DNA from: Atopobium sp. UBA1382
GTDB lineage: Bacteria; Actinomycetota; Coriobacteriia; Coriobacteriales; Atopobiaceae
Direction of reading: 5' to 3'
NCBI GenBank assembly: GCA_002305805.1
Contig: DBQY01000023.1
Location: 1-52,682, forward strand
DNA: 52,682 nucleotides
Position numbers and translations under genes: made by a program. The notes beneath the pieces were generated by a model that saw only the letters and a program-made list of their open reading frames with translations, did not search any database and had not been told where the DNA came from. This document shows positions 7,945 through 16,156 of this stretch, piece by piece; position 1 is the first letter of the stretch; every line of letters starts with the position of its first letter.

Positions 7945-9716
7945 GCGAAGGGAAGCGTGACTACAGCAAGCGCACCTCGGCGCGCCTGCTGCTCTCGCTG
8001 ATGCTGCCGTATAAGGGTCTTCTCGCCGCCATCTTTGTGGCGTCCCTGTGCGACATGACGGGCATGCTGTTCATTCCCACGCAGCTCTCAGCCATGGTCA
8101 ACGTGGCCGTGAACACGCGTGACATGTCCGCCCTCATGGGGCACGGCGTGGCCATGCTCATCGCGGCGTTCGTGGGCTCGGGCGGCTACCTCACGACGGT
8201 CTACCTCACCTCGCGCCTGTGCGCCAAGGTCGGGCGTGACCTGCGCCTGCGCGTCTACGAGGCTTCGCTCGCGTTCTCGGGCTCGGACTTCAACGCCTTT
8301 GGCACGGGCTCCATGATCACGCGTACGCTCTCGGACGCCAATGTCATCCAGCAGACGCTGCTCATGTCCATCCTCATGATCTTCCCGGTGCCCATCGCCT
8401 GCGTGATCGCCGTGGCGCTGGCCTTCTCCACTGATGTTGTCATGGGCTGGGTGCTCCTGGTGGTGACGCTTACCGTGGTCTCCATCTGCGCGGTGGCGGT
8501 GGCCAAGTCCGCGCCCATCTTCACGCGCCTGCAGGGCTTCATCGACAACATGAACACCCGCCTGCGCGAGTCCATCACGGGCGTGCGCGTGATTCGCGCC
8601 TTTGGCAAGGAGGCGCACGAGCGCGGTCGCCTCGACGAGACCTTCACCGACTTCGCCACCAACGCCATCCGCGTGAACGTGGTCTTTGCCCTCACTGACT
8701 CCATCACGTTCTTCCTCATGAACGCCGTGGAGGCGACGATCATGTGGGTGGGCGCGGACCGCGTGGGCGCCCACGCCATGCAGATCGGCTCCATCTCCGC
8801 CCTGGTGGAGTACGCGATGCTCATCATGCTGTTCCTCATGATGGCGCAGTTCGCGATCCTCCAGGTGCCGCGCGCCCTGGCGTGCCTCACGCGTGCCGCC
8901 GAGGTGCTCGACGTCACGCCGGAGATCGCGGACGACCCCGCGCCCGCCGCGCTCGGCGCCGCCGAGAAGGACGACGAGGTCGCTCGCTTTGACCACGTGA
9001 GCATGCGCTTCTCGGATGCTGACGAGGACACCCTGCACGACCTCTCGTTCTCCCTGCGACGCGGCCAGGTCACCGCGATCATTGGCAACACGGGCTCCGG
9101 CAAGTCCACGATCGCCCGCATGCTGCTGCGCTTCAACGACGCCACGGGCGGCAGCCTGAGCTTCGGCGGCGTCGACGTGCGCCGGCTCGCCCAGGACGAC
9201 CTGCGCCGCCGCATCGCGTATGTGCCGCAGAAGGCGTGGCTCTTCTCGGGCACCATCGCGGAGAACCTCCGGCACGGGGACGCCGACGCGCCGGACGCGC
9301 GTCTCTGGCACGCGCTCGACGTCGCGCAGGCGAGCTTCGTGCGCGAGCTGCCGGACGCGCTCGGCACGCGCGTGGCCCAGGGCGGCACGAACTTCTCCGG
9401 CGGGCAGCGCCAGCGCCTTGCCATCGCCCGCGCCCTCGTGCGCCAGGCGGACCTCTACGTCTTTGATGATTCGTTCTCCGCGCTCGACTACAAGACCGAC
9501 GCCGCGCTGCGCCACGCGCTCGCCGGCGAGCTCACGGACGCCGCCACGCTCATCATCGCGCAGCGCGTGAGCACCATCCACGACGCCGACCAGATCGTGG
9601 TCCTGAAGGACGGCGAGGTCGTTGGCCTGGGGCGCCACGACGAGCTGATGGAGAGCTGCCCCACCTACAAGGAGATCGCGGACTCGCAGACGAGGGGAGG
9701 CGCCGCCGATGAGTAG
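7941..9716 (+). CDS. Heterodimeric ABC exporter subunit with degenerate ATP site
   Basis: 591 residues, starting at a GTG that overlaps the marR stop. Residues 15-320 form a six-helix type I exporter domain; the rest is the ATPase. Walker A is GNTGSGKS (382-389) and the signature FSGGQ (485-489) is intact, but Walker B reads YVFDD, with Asp510 in place of the catalytic Glu, and the switch residue is Gln541 in place of His. This is the pattern of the non-catalytic-site subunit (TM287/LmrC/BmrC type) of heterodimeric multidrug or peptide exporters. The partner is the next gene, which has the matching faults in its signature motif. Substrate unknown; a MarR regulator points to toxic small molecules. 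Confidence 0.88.
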   Translation: MSEGKRDYSKRTSARLLLSLMLPYKGLLAAIFVASLCDMTGMLFIPTQLSAMVNVAVNTRDMSALMGHGVAMLIAAFVGSGGYLTTVYLTSRLCAKVGRDLRLRVYEASLAFSGSDFNAFGTGSMITRTLSDANVIQQTLLMSILMIFPVPIACVIAVALAFSTDVVMGWVLLVVTLTVVSICAVAVAKSAPIFTRLQGFIDNMNTRLRESITGVRVIRAFGKEAHERGRLDETFTDFATNAIRVNVVFALTDSITFFLMNAVEATIMWVGADRVGAHAMQIGSISALVEYAMLIMLFLMMAQFAILQVPRALACLTRAAEVLDVTPEIADDPAPAALGAAEKDDEVARFDHVSMRFSDADEDTLHDLSFSLRRGQVTAIIGNTGSGKSTIARMLLRFNDATGGSLSFGGVDVRRLAQDDLRRRIAYVPQKAWLFSGTIAENLRHGDADAPDARLWHALDVAQASFVRELPDALGTRVAQGGTNFSGGQRQRLAIARALVRQADLYVFDDSFSALDYKTDAALRHALAGELTDAATLIIAQRVSTIHDADQIVVLKDGEVVGLGRHDELMESCPTYKEIADSQTRGGAADE

Positions 9717-11568
9717 CGAGATGAACCAGGAGCTCGACCAGGCCGTCGAGCTCGAGCGCGGGGAGGTTGCGACCGTCCCCGAGGAGGAGCTCGAGGTCCC
9801 CGCCGACGCGCTCGGCACCGCCCGGCGCCTGTGGGACGCCGCGCGCGGTCAGCGCTGGAGGCTCGTCGTTGCCGCCCTCTGCTCGGTGGCCTACGTCGCC
9901 GGCTCGCTCGGCGCCACGGCGTACAGCGCCCATCTGATCGACCTGCTCTGGACCAACATCCAGGCCGCCTTTGCGGAGGGGGAGCCCTTCGTCGCCGCCA
10001 TCGGCAACGGCGGTGAGGAGATTCTCGTGTTCCTGGGCATCTGGACGACGGCCTGGGTCTTCTACACCGTGCAGGTGCTCGTCATGGCGAGCTTCGCCGA
10101 GCGGCTGAACCTGGGCCTGCGCGAGCGGATCGCCGAGAAGTGCGCCCGCCTGCCGCTCTCCTACTACGACGCGCACCAGCCCGGCGACACCATCAGCCGC
10201 GTCACCAACGACCTGGACAAGGTCTCCGAGGTGCTGCAGCGCGGCCTGCTGCAGCTGCTGATCGCGGTCACCATGGTCGGCGGCGCCATCCTGATGATGT
10301 CCACCTACAACCTGATGCTCACCGGCGTCTTTGTGGTGTTCGCTCTCGTGGCGACCGTGGTCACCAAGATCGTGACCACGAGCACGCTCAAGGTCGCCGC
10401 CGCGCGCCAGGCCGCGCTCGGCGAGCTCACCGGACGCGTGGAGGAGGCCTACTCCGGCCGCGCCGTCATCAAGGCCTTTGGGCGCGAGGAGGCGAGCCGG
10501 GCGGACATCGCCGAGGCTGCCGAGTGCCTCGCGGAGACGAGCGGCACCGCCGACTTCGTGACCAACGCCATCGCGCCGGCCATCCGTTTCCTGATGCGTC
10601 TCTGTCAGGTTACCGTGGGGCTTCTCGCCGGCGGCATGCTCGTCATGGGGCAGATCTCCGTCGGCGTGTTCCAGGCGTTCTTCCAGTACGTGATGCAGGC
10701 GTCCGAGCCCTTCACGCAGCTCTCGCTCACGGTGAACATGCTGCAGGGCGCACTCGCCGCCGCCGAGCGCGTGTTCAAGCTGCTGGACGAGGCGGAGGTC
10801 GTGCCGGACCCGGCGGAGCCGGCGGAGCTCCCGGAGGTCGTGGAGGGGCGCATCGCCTTCGAGCACGTGCGCTTTGGCTATGCGCCGGACCGCCCGCTCA
10901 TGCGTGACGTCTCGCTCGTCGCGGAGCCCGGGCAGAAGGTGGCCATCGTCGGCGCGACGGGCGCGGGCAAGACGACCCTCATCAACCTGCTCATGCGCTT
11001 CTACGAGGTGGACGGTGGCCGCATCACGCTCGACGGCGTGGACACCCGCGACCTCACGCGGTCAGACCTGCGCCGTCAGTTTGGTATGGTGCTGCAGGAC
11101 GCCTGGCTCTTCGAGGGCACCATCGCGGAGAACATCGCCTACGGCAAGCTCGGCGCCACCCGCGAGGAGGTGGAGGCAGCGGCCCGCGCGGCGCGCGTGG
11201 ACTTCTTCGTGCGCACGCTGCCACACGGATACGACACGCTGCTCTCCAACGATGCCGAGAACATCTCACAGGGCCAGCGGCAGCTGCTCACCATCGCACG
11301 TGCCATGCTCACCGATCCGGCGATTCTCATCCTCGACGAGGCCACCTCGAGCGTTGACACTCGCACCGAGCAGGCCATCGTTCGCGCGATGGAGGCCATC
11401 ATGGAGAACCGCACGAGCTTTGTGATCGCACACCGGCTCTCCACGATCGTGGACGCCGACCTCATCCTCGTGATGGACCACGGCAACATCATCGAGCAGG
11501 GGACGCACGAGGAGCTACTGGCTGCTGGGGGCGCGTACGCGGAGCTCTACCGCAGCCAGTTTGCGTAG
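9709..11568 (+). CDS. Heterodimeric ABC exporter subunit with catalytic Walker B
   Basis: 619 residues. The start overlaps the previous gene by 8 bases, with GGGAGG upstream. It has a hydrophilic 45-residue N-terminal extension, six transmembrane helices (about 50-330), then the ATPase. Walker A is GATGAGKT (415-422), Walker B ends in Glu544 and the switch is His575, all functional. The signature is ISQGQ (519-523), the altered form typical of the TM288/LmrD/BmrD partner. Together with the previous subunit this gives one working and one degenerate nucleotide site. It is the last gene of the MarR operon and runs tail to tail into the Wzt gene 18 bases away. Confidence 0.88.
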   Translation: MSSEMNQELDQAVELERGEVATVPEEELEVPADALGTARRLWDAARGQRWRLVVAALCSVAYVAGSLGATAYSAHLIDLLWTNIQAAFAEGEPFVAAIGNGGEEILVFLGIWTTAWVFYTVQVLVMASFAERLNLGLRERIAEKCARLPLSYYDAHQPGDTISRVTNDLDKVSEVLQRGLLQLLIAVTMVGGAILMMSTYNLMLTGVFVVFALVATVVTKIVTTSTLKVAAARQAALGELTGRVEEAYSGRAVIKAFGREEASRADIAEAAECLAETSGTADFVTNAIAPAIRFLMRLCQVTVGLLAGGMLVMGQISVGVFQAFFQYVMQASEPFTQLSLTVNMLQGALAAAERVFKLLDEAEVVPDPAEPAELPEVVEGRIAFEHVRFGYAPDRPLMRDVSLVAEPGQKVAIVGATGAGKTTLINLLMRFYEVDGGRITLDGVDTRDLTRSDLRRQFGMVLQDAWLFEGTIAENIAYGKLGATREEVEAAARAARVDFFVRTLPHGYDTLLSNDAENISQGQRQLLTIARAMLTDPAILILDEATSSVDTRTEQAIVRAMEAIMENRTSFVIAHRLSTIVDADLILVMDHGNIIEQGTHEELLAAGGAYAELYRSQFA

Positions 11569-11586
11569 AGGTGTATGCTGTCGGAC

Positions 11587-12342
11587 CTAACCAAACTGCT
11601 TCTCGTAGGCCTTGACGACCTCCTTGACGGGGCCGTCCATGCGCTGCTGGCCCTTCTCGATCCAGATGGCGCGCTGACAGAGGCGTTCGACCTGCTTCAT
11701 AGAGTGTGAGACAAAGAGCACCGTGACGTTACCGGAGTCGATGAAGCTCTGGATACGTCGCTCACATTTATCCTGGAAGAAGACATCGCCCACGGAGAGG
11801 GTCTCGTCGACGATGAGGAGGTCCGGCTCGGTCACCGTGGCGATGGCAAAGGCGATGCGCGCGACCATGCCCGAGGAGTAGTTCTTGAGCGGCATGTCCA
11901 TGAAGTCTTGGAGCTCGGCGAAGTCGATTATTTCTTGGAGGTGCTCATCAACAAATTCCTTGGAATATCCAAGCAACGATCCATTGAGATAGATGTTCTC
12001 GCGCGCCGTGAGCTCCGAGTCAAAGCCTGCGCCCAGTTCGATGAGCGGGGCGATGTTGCCGCGCACCACGATGGAGCCCTCGGAGGGCTCGAGCACGCCG
12101 GCGATGCACTTAAGCATCGTGGACTTGCCGGAGCCGTTGGTGCCCACGAGGCCCACGACCTCTCCGCGGCGCACCTTGAAGCTCACGTGGTTGAGCGCGC
12201 GGAACTCCTTGAAGAACAGCTCGTGCCTCATGATCTTGATGAAGTACTCCTTGAGGTTGTTGAGCTGCTCGCTCGCGATGTTGAAGATCATCGAGACGTC
12301 GTTGACCTCGATCGCGTACTCGGAGGCGGTGGTGTCTGCCAT
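11587..12342 (-). CDS. Polysaccharide/teichoic acid ABC exporter ATPase, Wzt/TagH type
   Basis: 251 residues. Walker A GTNGSGKS (67-74), a Wzt-like ELTARENI segment after the Q-loop region, signature YSSGM (155-159) and Walker B LLIVDE (175-180) are all present. The protein ends soon after the ATPase domain, so it lacks the C-terminal carbohydrate-binding domain found in Wzt proteins that recognise a terminally modified glycan. Export would then depend on the permease and on coupling to synthesis. It follows the permease gene by 10 bases and forms a two-gene operon with it. The likely cargo is an undecaprenyl-linked surface polysaccharide made by the neighbouring glycosyltransferases. Confidence 0.85.
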   Translation of the reverse strand: MADTTASEYAIEVNDVSMIFNIASEQLNNLKEYFIKIMRHELFFKEFRALNHVSFKVRRGEVVGLVGTNGSGKSTMLKCIAGVLEPSEGSIVVRGNIAPLIELGAGFDSELTARENIYLNGSLLGYSKEFVDEHLQEIIDFAELQDFMDMPLKNYSSGMVARIAFAIATVTEPDLLIVDETLSVGDVFFQDKCERRIQSFIDSGNVTVLFVSHSMKQVERLCQRAIWIEKGQQRMDGPVKEVVKAYEKQFG

Positions 12343-12352
12343 GGGAACCGTC

Positions 12353-13177
12353 CTAGATGAAGAGGATGAACTTGTGCTCGGTCTTGCGGAAGACGAAGTA
12401 GCCGATTGCGAGCGTCACGAGCGCCCAAAACACGGCGAGCAGAATCACTGTAGTAGAGGGGTTTGACTGATAGACGATTGCGCATCGCATCATCTCGAGG
12501 TAGTTATACATCGGGTTAGCTTTAACAACCCATATCACAAGCTGCGGCGCTCCGGCGTTGGTGAGTAAGGAGAGGTCCCAAAAGACAGGGGTGAGGTAGG
12601 TCCATGCCGTGAGCGCGACGCTCCAAAGGTGAATCATGTCGCGGAAGAAAACCGCCGCGGCGCCAATTAGCAGGCTGATGCCAACGCAGAAGAGCATAAG
12701 CAGCAGCAGCGTGGGGATCATCCAAATGATGTGCCAGGTAGGTACAACTTGAAAGAAGAGCATGACCACAACGACAGCGATGAGGGAAAAGCCAAAATTC
12801 ATCATCGCCGAGAGGACCTTCTGCACAGGGAACACCCAACGGTCCACCTTGACCTTCTTGAGCAGCGGCGCTGCGCTAATTATTGAGCCGAGGCCCCCGT
12901 TAGTGGCTTCGCTCATAAGCGAGAAAGTAATGTTGCCCACGATAAGGTAGAGCGGATAGTTTTCTACGCTGGAGCCGCGCAGGAAGTACGAGAACACGAA
13001 GCTCATGATCATCATCATGAGCAGTGGGTTGAGCACGCTCCAGACCACGCCGAGCACGGAGCGGCGATAGCGCAGCTTGAAGTCCTTGGTTACGAGCTGC
13101 TGCAGGATGAAGCGGTCCTTCTCCAGGGACCCCTTGGCGTGCGCGGCCCTCTCGACTGCCTCTGTGGTGTGGCCCAA
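12353..13177 (-). CDS. Polysaccharide ABC exporter permease, Wzm/TagG type
   Basis: 274 residues from a TTG at 13177, chosen because GGGAGG lies 7 bases upstream and no better codon is nearby. An N-terminal amphipathic stretch ending in DFKLRYRRSVLGVVWSVLNP is characteristic of ABC-2 polysaccharide permeases, followed by six hydrophobic segments with the family-typical TPVFWDLS and ANPMYNYLEMMR loops. It would form the membrane channel that moves a lipid-linked glycan across the cytoplasmic membrane, powered by the ATPase encoded just downstream. A possible -10 (TAGGAT on the minus strand, 13226-13221) lies about 45 bases upstream. Confidence 0.85.
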   Translation of the reverse strand: MGHTTEAVERAAHAKGSLEKDRFILQQLVTKDFKLRYRRSVLGVVWSVLNPLLMMMIMSFVFSYFLRGSSVENYPLYLIVGNITFSLMSEATNGGLGSIISAAPLLKKVKVDRWVFPVQKVLSAMMNFGFSLIAVVVVMLFFQVVPTWHIIWMIPTLLLLMLFCVGISLLIGAAAVFFRDMIHLWSVALTAWTYLTPVFWDLSLLTNAGAPQLVIWVVKANPMYNYLEMMRCAIVYQSNPSTTVILLAVFWALVTLAIGYFVFRKTEHKFILFI

Positions 13178-13287
13178 GGTTCCTCCCTGTGGCTGCAGAC
13201 GTTCGTTTATCTGACCTGAAATCCTATCACAGCACGTCGCAGGTCATAGAAACGCCAGAGGCCGGTGATCTTCTCGGCCTGTTGCTC

Positions 13288-13518
13288 CTAGTCGCAGGCG
13301 CCGCAGGACTCGCACTTCTCCGACGCGGGGGCGCCGCCCTTGCCGCGCTGGTCCGTGTTGTAGAAGCCGGAGCCCTTGAAGACGATCCCGGACGGGTCGA
13401 AGACGCGCTCGGCCTCGCTCCCGCAGCTGGGGCAGCTCACCTTGGGGTGGGCGCTCATCGGGTGCTCCACCTCAAACGTGATCCCGCAGTCCGGGCAGTG
13501 ATAGTCGTAGCGTGCCAT
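13288..13518 (-). CDS. FmdB-family zinc ribbon protein
   Basis: 76 residues; GGAGGG is just upstream of the ATG. The N-terminus ARYDYHCPDCGITFEVEHP and the paired cysteines C8-C11 and C29-C32 define the FmdB/CxxC regulatory zinc ribbon. A short glycine-rich middle contains the family motif GSGFYNTD, and three more cysteines (C69, C72, C75) close the protein. FmdB was named for a putative regulator of formamidase genes, but most members have no known role. It stands alone between the Wzm/Wzt operon and the divergent HAD-TPK gene. Confidence 0.8.
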   Translation of the reverse strand: MARYDYHCPDCGITFEVEHPMSAHPKVSCPSCGSEAERVFDPSGIVFKGSGFYNTDQRGKGGAPASEKCESCGACD

Positions 13519-13629
13519 GGTACCCTCCGAAAAGACGCGTTTTCAAACGTCTGATACTTTACCCAACCTCGCGGCGAATTCTCCCGGGATCGCCGAAGTA
13601 TGATGGGCTTCACGAACGAAGGGGGAGCG

Positions 13630-14988
13630 ATGGACATTCAGGGCGCGATCTTTGACTGCGACGGAACGCTCGTGGACTCGATGGGCATGTGGCGCTCGGC
13701 GAGCTCGTGGATCTGCGAGCATCACGGGGTCGAGCCGCTGCCCTTCGAGCAGATCGAGTCGCTCGCGCTGAGAGAGACCTGCGACATGTATCACGACGAG
13801 AAGGGGATCGGCGACTCGGGCGAGGGGCTCTACGAGGAGCTCTGCGCGCACGTGCGCGACGCCTACGAGCACGAGGTACCGCTCATGCCGGGCGCCCGCG
13901 AGTTTTTGGACGAGCTGGCGGCGGCCGGCGTGCCCATGGTGATCGCCTCGTCCACGCCGGTGCGCGAGCTGCGCTGCGCGCTCGCGGCGCACGGGCTCGA
14001 GCGCTACTTCTCCGACATCGTGAGCACCGAGGACGTGGGCGGGCGCGACAAGGAGTTCCCGGACGTCTACCTCGAGGCCGCGCGCCGGCTGGGCACGCCG
14101 CGCGAGGCGACGTGGGTCTTCGAGGACGCGCCCTTTGGCGTGCGGACGGCGCGGCGCGCCGGCTTTGCCGTGGTGGGCCTCTTCAACGACCACGACGGGC
14201 GCCGCGAGGAGGACGTGCGGCCGTGGTGCGACGTCTTCGTGCACGGCTTTGCCGAGCTCTCGCTGCCGCTGCTGCGTGACTACGAGCGTCCCGCGGCGGC
14301 GCATGGCGCGGCGCTGCGCGCGCTCGTGGTGGCTGGCTCTCCCGAGCCGAGCTCGCCGGAACTTCTCGCCTGCCTTGCCGACGAGGCGGACTACGTGGTC
14401 GTGGCCGATGGCGGCGCGGACGCGTGCCGGGCCGCCTGGGTGGTCCCCGACCTCTTCTGTGGCGATGGCGACTCCGCCTCTTGCGAGGCGGTCTCCTGGG
14501 CCCGCGATGCCGCCCGCGCGACCGTGAGCTTCCCGTCCGAGAAGTACGCCACGGACCTCGCGCTGGCGCTTGACTGCGCCCGCCACGAGGCAGCTCGCCG
14601 TGGGGCGCCGCTCGCAGTCACGCTCACGTGCGCCTCCGGCGGCCGTCCCGACCACGCGCTTGCGGTTGTGGGCCAGCTCGCCGGCGCGGGGTGCGCCTCG
14701 GCGCGCGTCGTGGAGGACGGTTACGAGATGCGCATCGTCTCGGCGACGGGGGAGAGCCGCTGGGAGCTGGGACCGGAGGCGGTCGGGCGAACGTTCTCGG
14801 CCATCGCCGTGGTGCCGGACACGCGCGTGGACGAGCGTGGCATGCGCTGGGAGCTCACCGACAAGCCGATGGACCTTCTCGGCGACCTGGGCGTCTCCAA
14901 TGTCGTCACCTCTGCGGACGCGGCGATTGTCTGCCGCTCCGGGGCCGTGGCGGCGTACCTTCTGAGCGCGGCTGACCCCCACAGATAG
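13630..14988 (+). CDS. Fused HAD phosphatase and thiamine pyrophosphokinase
   Basis: 452 residues from ATG 13630, just behind GAAGGGGGAGCG. Residues 1-220 are a HAD hydrolase of the beta-phosphoglucomutase type: nucleophile motif DCDGTLVDS with Asp9 and Asp11, the IASSTP loop, and the FEDAPFG acidic motif near 164-170. From about residue 230 a thiamine pyrophosphokinase domain follows: VADGGADA, FCGDGDS (near 276-282), a KYATDLALAL segment and SGGRPDH (336-342), with the C-terminal beta-rich thiamine site after it. No stop or frameshift separates the halves. The kinase makes thiamine diphosphate from thiamine. The HAD half might supply thiamine by dephosphorylating thiamine monophosphate, or act on damaged metabolites. 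Its substrate is inference only. Confidence 0.85.
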   Translation: MDIQGAIFDCDGTLVDSMGMWRSASSWICEHHGVEPLPFEQIESLALRETCDMYHDEKGIGDSGEGLYEELCAHVRDAYEHEVPLMPGAREFLDELAAAGVPMVIASSTPVRELRCALAAHGLERYFSDIVSTEDVGGRDKEFPDVYLEAARRLGTPREATWVFEDAPFGVRTARRAGFAVVGLFNDHDGRREEDVRPWCDVFVHGFAELSLPLLRDYERPAAAHGAALRALVVAGSPEPSSPELLACLADEADYVVVADGGADACRAAWVVPDLFCGDGDSASCEAVSWARDAARATVSFPSEKYATDLALALDCARHEAARRGAPLAVTLTCASGGRPDHALAVVGQLAGAGCASARVVEDGYEMRIVSATGESRWELGPEAVGRTFSAIAVVPDTRVDERGMRWELTDKPMDLLGDLGVSNVVTSADAAIVCRSGAVAAYLLSAADPHR

Positions 14989-14994
14989 GTGGGC

Positions 14995-15033
14995 GCAACA
15001 GAAACCCCACAAATGCTTGAGGTTTTGTGTTGC
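14995..15033 (+). terminator. Imperfect hairpin after the HAD-TPK gene
   Basis: GCAACAGAAACCCC (14995-15008) pairs imperfectly with GAGGTTTTGTGTTGC (15019-15033). There is no T-run, and the right arm runs into the rpmB -35 region. It may be a weak terminator or a decayed relative of the GAGGTTTTGGGCAACA element seen near 39330. Confidence 0.3.
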
Positions 15034-15057
15034 GGCCGCGCTGCCGTGTGCTATAGT
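15030..15057 (+). promoter_or_regulatory. rpmB promoter, extended -10
   Basis: TGC immediately followed by TATAGT (15052-15057) is an extended -10. TTGCGG (15030-15035) lies 16 bases upstream as a partial -35. The start codon is about 58 bases further on. Confidence 0.6.
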
Positions 15058-15114
15058 TGGCGAGCTGTGTAAAAGCGGGCGCGAGAAGAGCGCCGCGCCC
15101 CCGAGGAGGTAAGC

Positions 15115-15303
15115 ATGTCCAAGGTCTGTGAGTTCTGCGGCAAGCATGCCGTTGCCGGTCATTCCATCAGCCACTCCCACCGTGTGGTGAACCGCACCTT
15201 CAAGCCGAACATCCAGCGCGTCACCGTGGTCGTTGACGGTCACCGTCGCAAGGCCAACGTGTGCTCTCGCTGCCTCAAGTCCGGCAAGATCGCCCGCAGC
15301 TAG
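15115..15303 (+). CDS. rpmB: Ribosomal protein bL28, zinc-binding form
   Basis: 62 residues, normal length for bL28. GAGGAGGTAAGC precedes the ATG. Cysteines C5-C8 and C50-C53 make this the C+ (zinc-binding) type. The sequence SHRVVNRTFKPNIQRV is the conserved rRNA-contact part of the 50S protein. It has its own promoter and a strong terminator directly after it. It begins the conserved order rpmB-asp23-fakA-recG known from Firmicutes. Confidence 0.95.
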   Translation: MSKVCEFCGKHAVAGHSISHSHRVVNRTFKPNIQRVTVVVDGHRRKANVCSRCLKSGKIARS

Positions 15304-15325
15304 TCACTGCGCAACTTGTGAGCGA

Positions 15326-15354
15326 GGGGCCGCCCGCCGGGTGGCCCCTTTTTT
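15326..15354 (+). terminator. Strong intrinsic terminator of rpmB
   Basis: GGGGCCGCCC (15326-15335), loop GCC, GGGTGGCCCC (15339-15348), then TTTTTT (15349-15354). Ten pairs with one G-U, three-base loop and six Ts: a textbook intrinsic terminator. Confidence 0.92.
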
Positions 15355-15411
15355 GTGCCTCGCGGCTCCGTTTTGGTTTCCGTTGGCCTCCCTCCGGATC
15401 CTCCCTTCAGA

Positions 15412-15631
15412 GGTTTGGGTTCACGTCTTTGCGATTTCGCGAGTATCCGTTTGCAAACGCGCAGGTAGCGCCCTCGCGCTCTCGTGCTGCCGTTCCGCGG
15501 TGAACCCAAACCGTTTTCCGGTTTGGGTTCACGCCTTCGTGCGGTGAGGTCTCGTTGTTTGCAAAACCGCAGGTAGATTATTTGCTGATTTTGTGATGGG
15601 GCGCGCTGAGCGGAAAAAGTGGACCCAAACC
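15412..15631 (+). repeat. Family A intergenic element, tandem pair (A1)
   Basis: Unit 1 is 15412-15512 and unit 2 is 15520-15631. Each begins GGTTTGGGTTCAC and ends GTGAACCCAAACC (unit 2 ends GTGGACCCAAACC). Each carries the core CGCAGGTAG 48 bases from its start (15460 and 15568). The left spacers are both 35 bases, the right spacers 31 and 42. The junction between the units forms a 14-bp perfect hairpin (15500-15513 with 15519-15532, five-base loop). Sequence between motifs is otherwise mostly unlike, apart from GTTTGCAAA just before both cores. It lies between the rpmB terminator and the asp23 promoter. Function unknown. Confidence 0.85.
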
Positions 15632-15715
15632 TCAGGAAGGGGCGGGAGAGGGGGTCGTACGGAGGCACAAAACGCCGCTGGCACGGGCGCGCGCGTCCTT
15701 CGCGCGCGCCTGCGC

Positions 15716-15721
15716 TATAAT
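15716..15721 (+). promoter_or_regulatory. -10 box of the asp23-fakA operon
   Basis: Perfect TATAAT about 43 bases before the asp23 start codon. The -35 position (15693-15698) has no consensus match. Initiation near 15728 would leave a short leader with the AGAGGAG ribosome site. Confidence 0.6.
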
Positions 15722-15763
15722 CATTCGCATTGAGACAGCTCTCCCGTGTCGAGAGGAGTTCGC

Positions 15764-16111
15764 ATGTCAGGTGTTGTTCCGGGTACGCTGAGGGTCTCCA
15801 ACGACTGTATCGCAGACCTCGCCGGCTATGCCGCGCTCGAGTGCTACGGCGTGGTGGGCATGGCAGAGATCGACGAGCAGGCCGGCGTGGCCCGTCTGCT
15901 TCCGTCCTTCCGTCTGCGCAAGGGCATCGACGTCGCCGCCTCCGCCGGCCGCGTCACGGTCGATCTGCACGTGATCGTGGAGCAGGGGGTCAACATGGCC
16001 TCCGTCGTGGGCAACCTCACCAGCTCCGTCAAGTTCCTGCTCAAGCAGATCGCCGAGCTCGACAACGTTGACGTGAAGGTTCACATCGAGGGCCTGCGCA
16101 ACGCGCGCTAG
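15764..16111 (+). CDS. Asp23/Gls24 family envelope stress protein
   Basis: 115 residues from ATG 15764, behind GAGAGGAG; an earlier in-frame start lacks such a site. The Asp23 domain fills the protein: an N-terminal VSNDCIADLAGYAALECYGVVG segment, a basic loop (FRLRKGI), and VTVDLHVIVEQGVNMASV. Homologues (YloU, Asp23, Gls24) sit at or near the membrane and affect envelope homeostasis; the mechanism is not settled. It is followed by fakA in the same transcript, a pairing kept across Gram-positive bacteria, which suggests a link to lipid supply. Confidence 0.88.
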   Translation: MSGVVPGTLRVSNDCIADLAGYAALECYGVVGMAEIDEQAGVARLLPSFRLRKGIDVAASAGRVTVDLHVIVEQGVNMASVVGNLTSSVKFLLKQIAELDNVDVKVHIEGLRNAR

Positions 16112-16156
16112 CACCTCCCGCAGCAGTTGGCCTCGCAAGAGAAAAGGTCCTCGAAG

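Noticed and set aside
13238..13244. A lone CGCAGGT upstream of the wzm gene
   Set aside because: No GGTTTGGG end 48, 37 or 58 bases upstream and no closing end downstream; a 7-mer is expected by chance.
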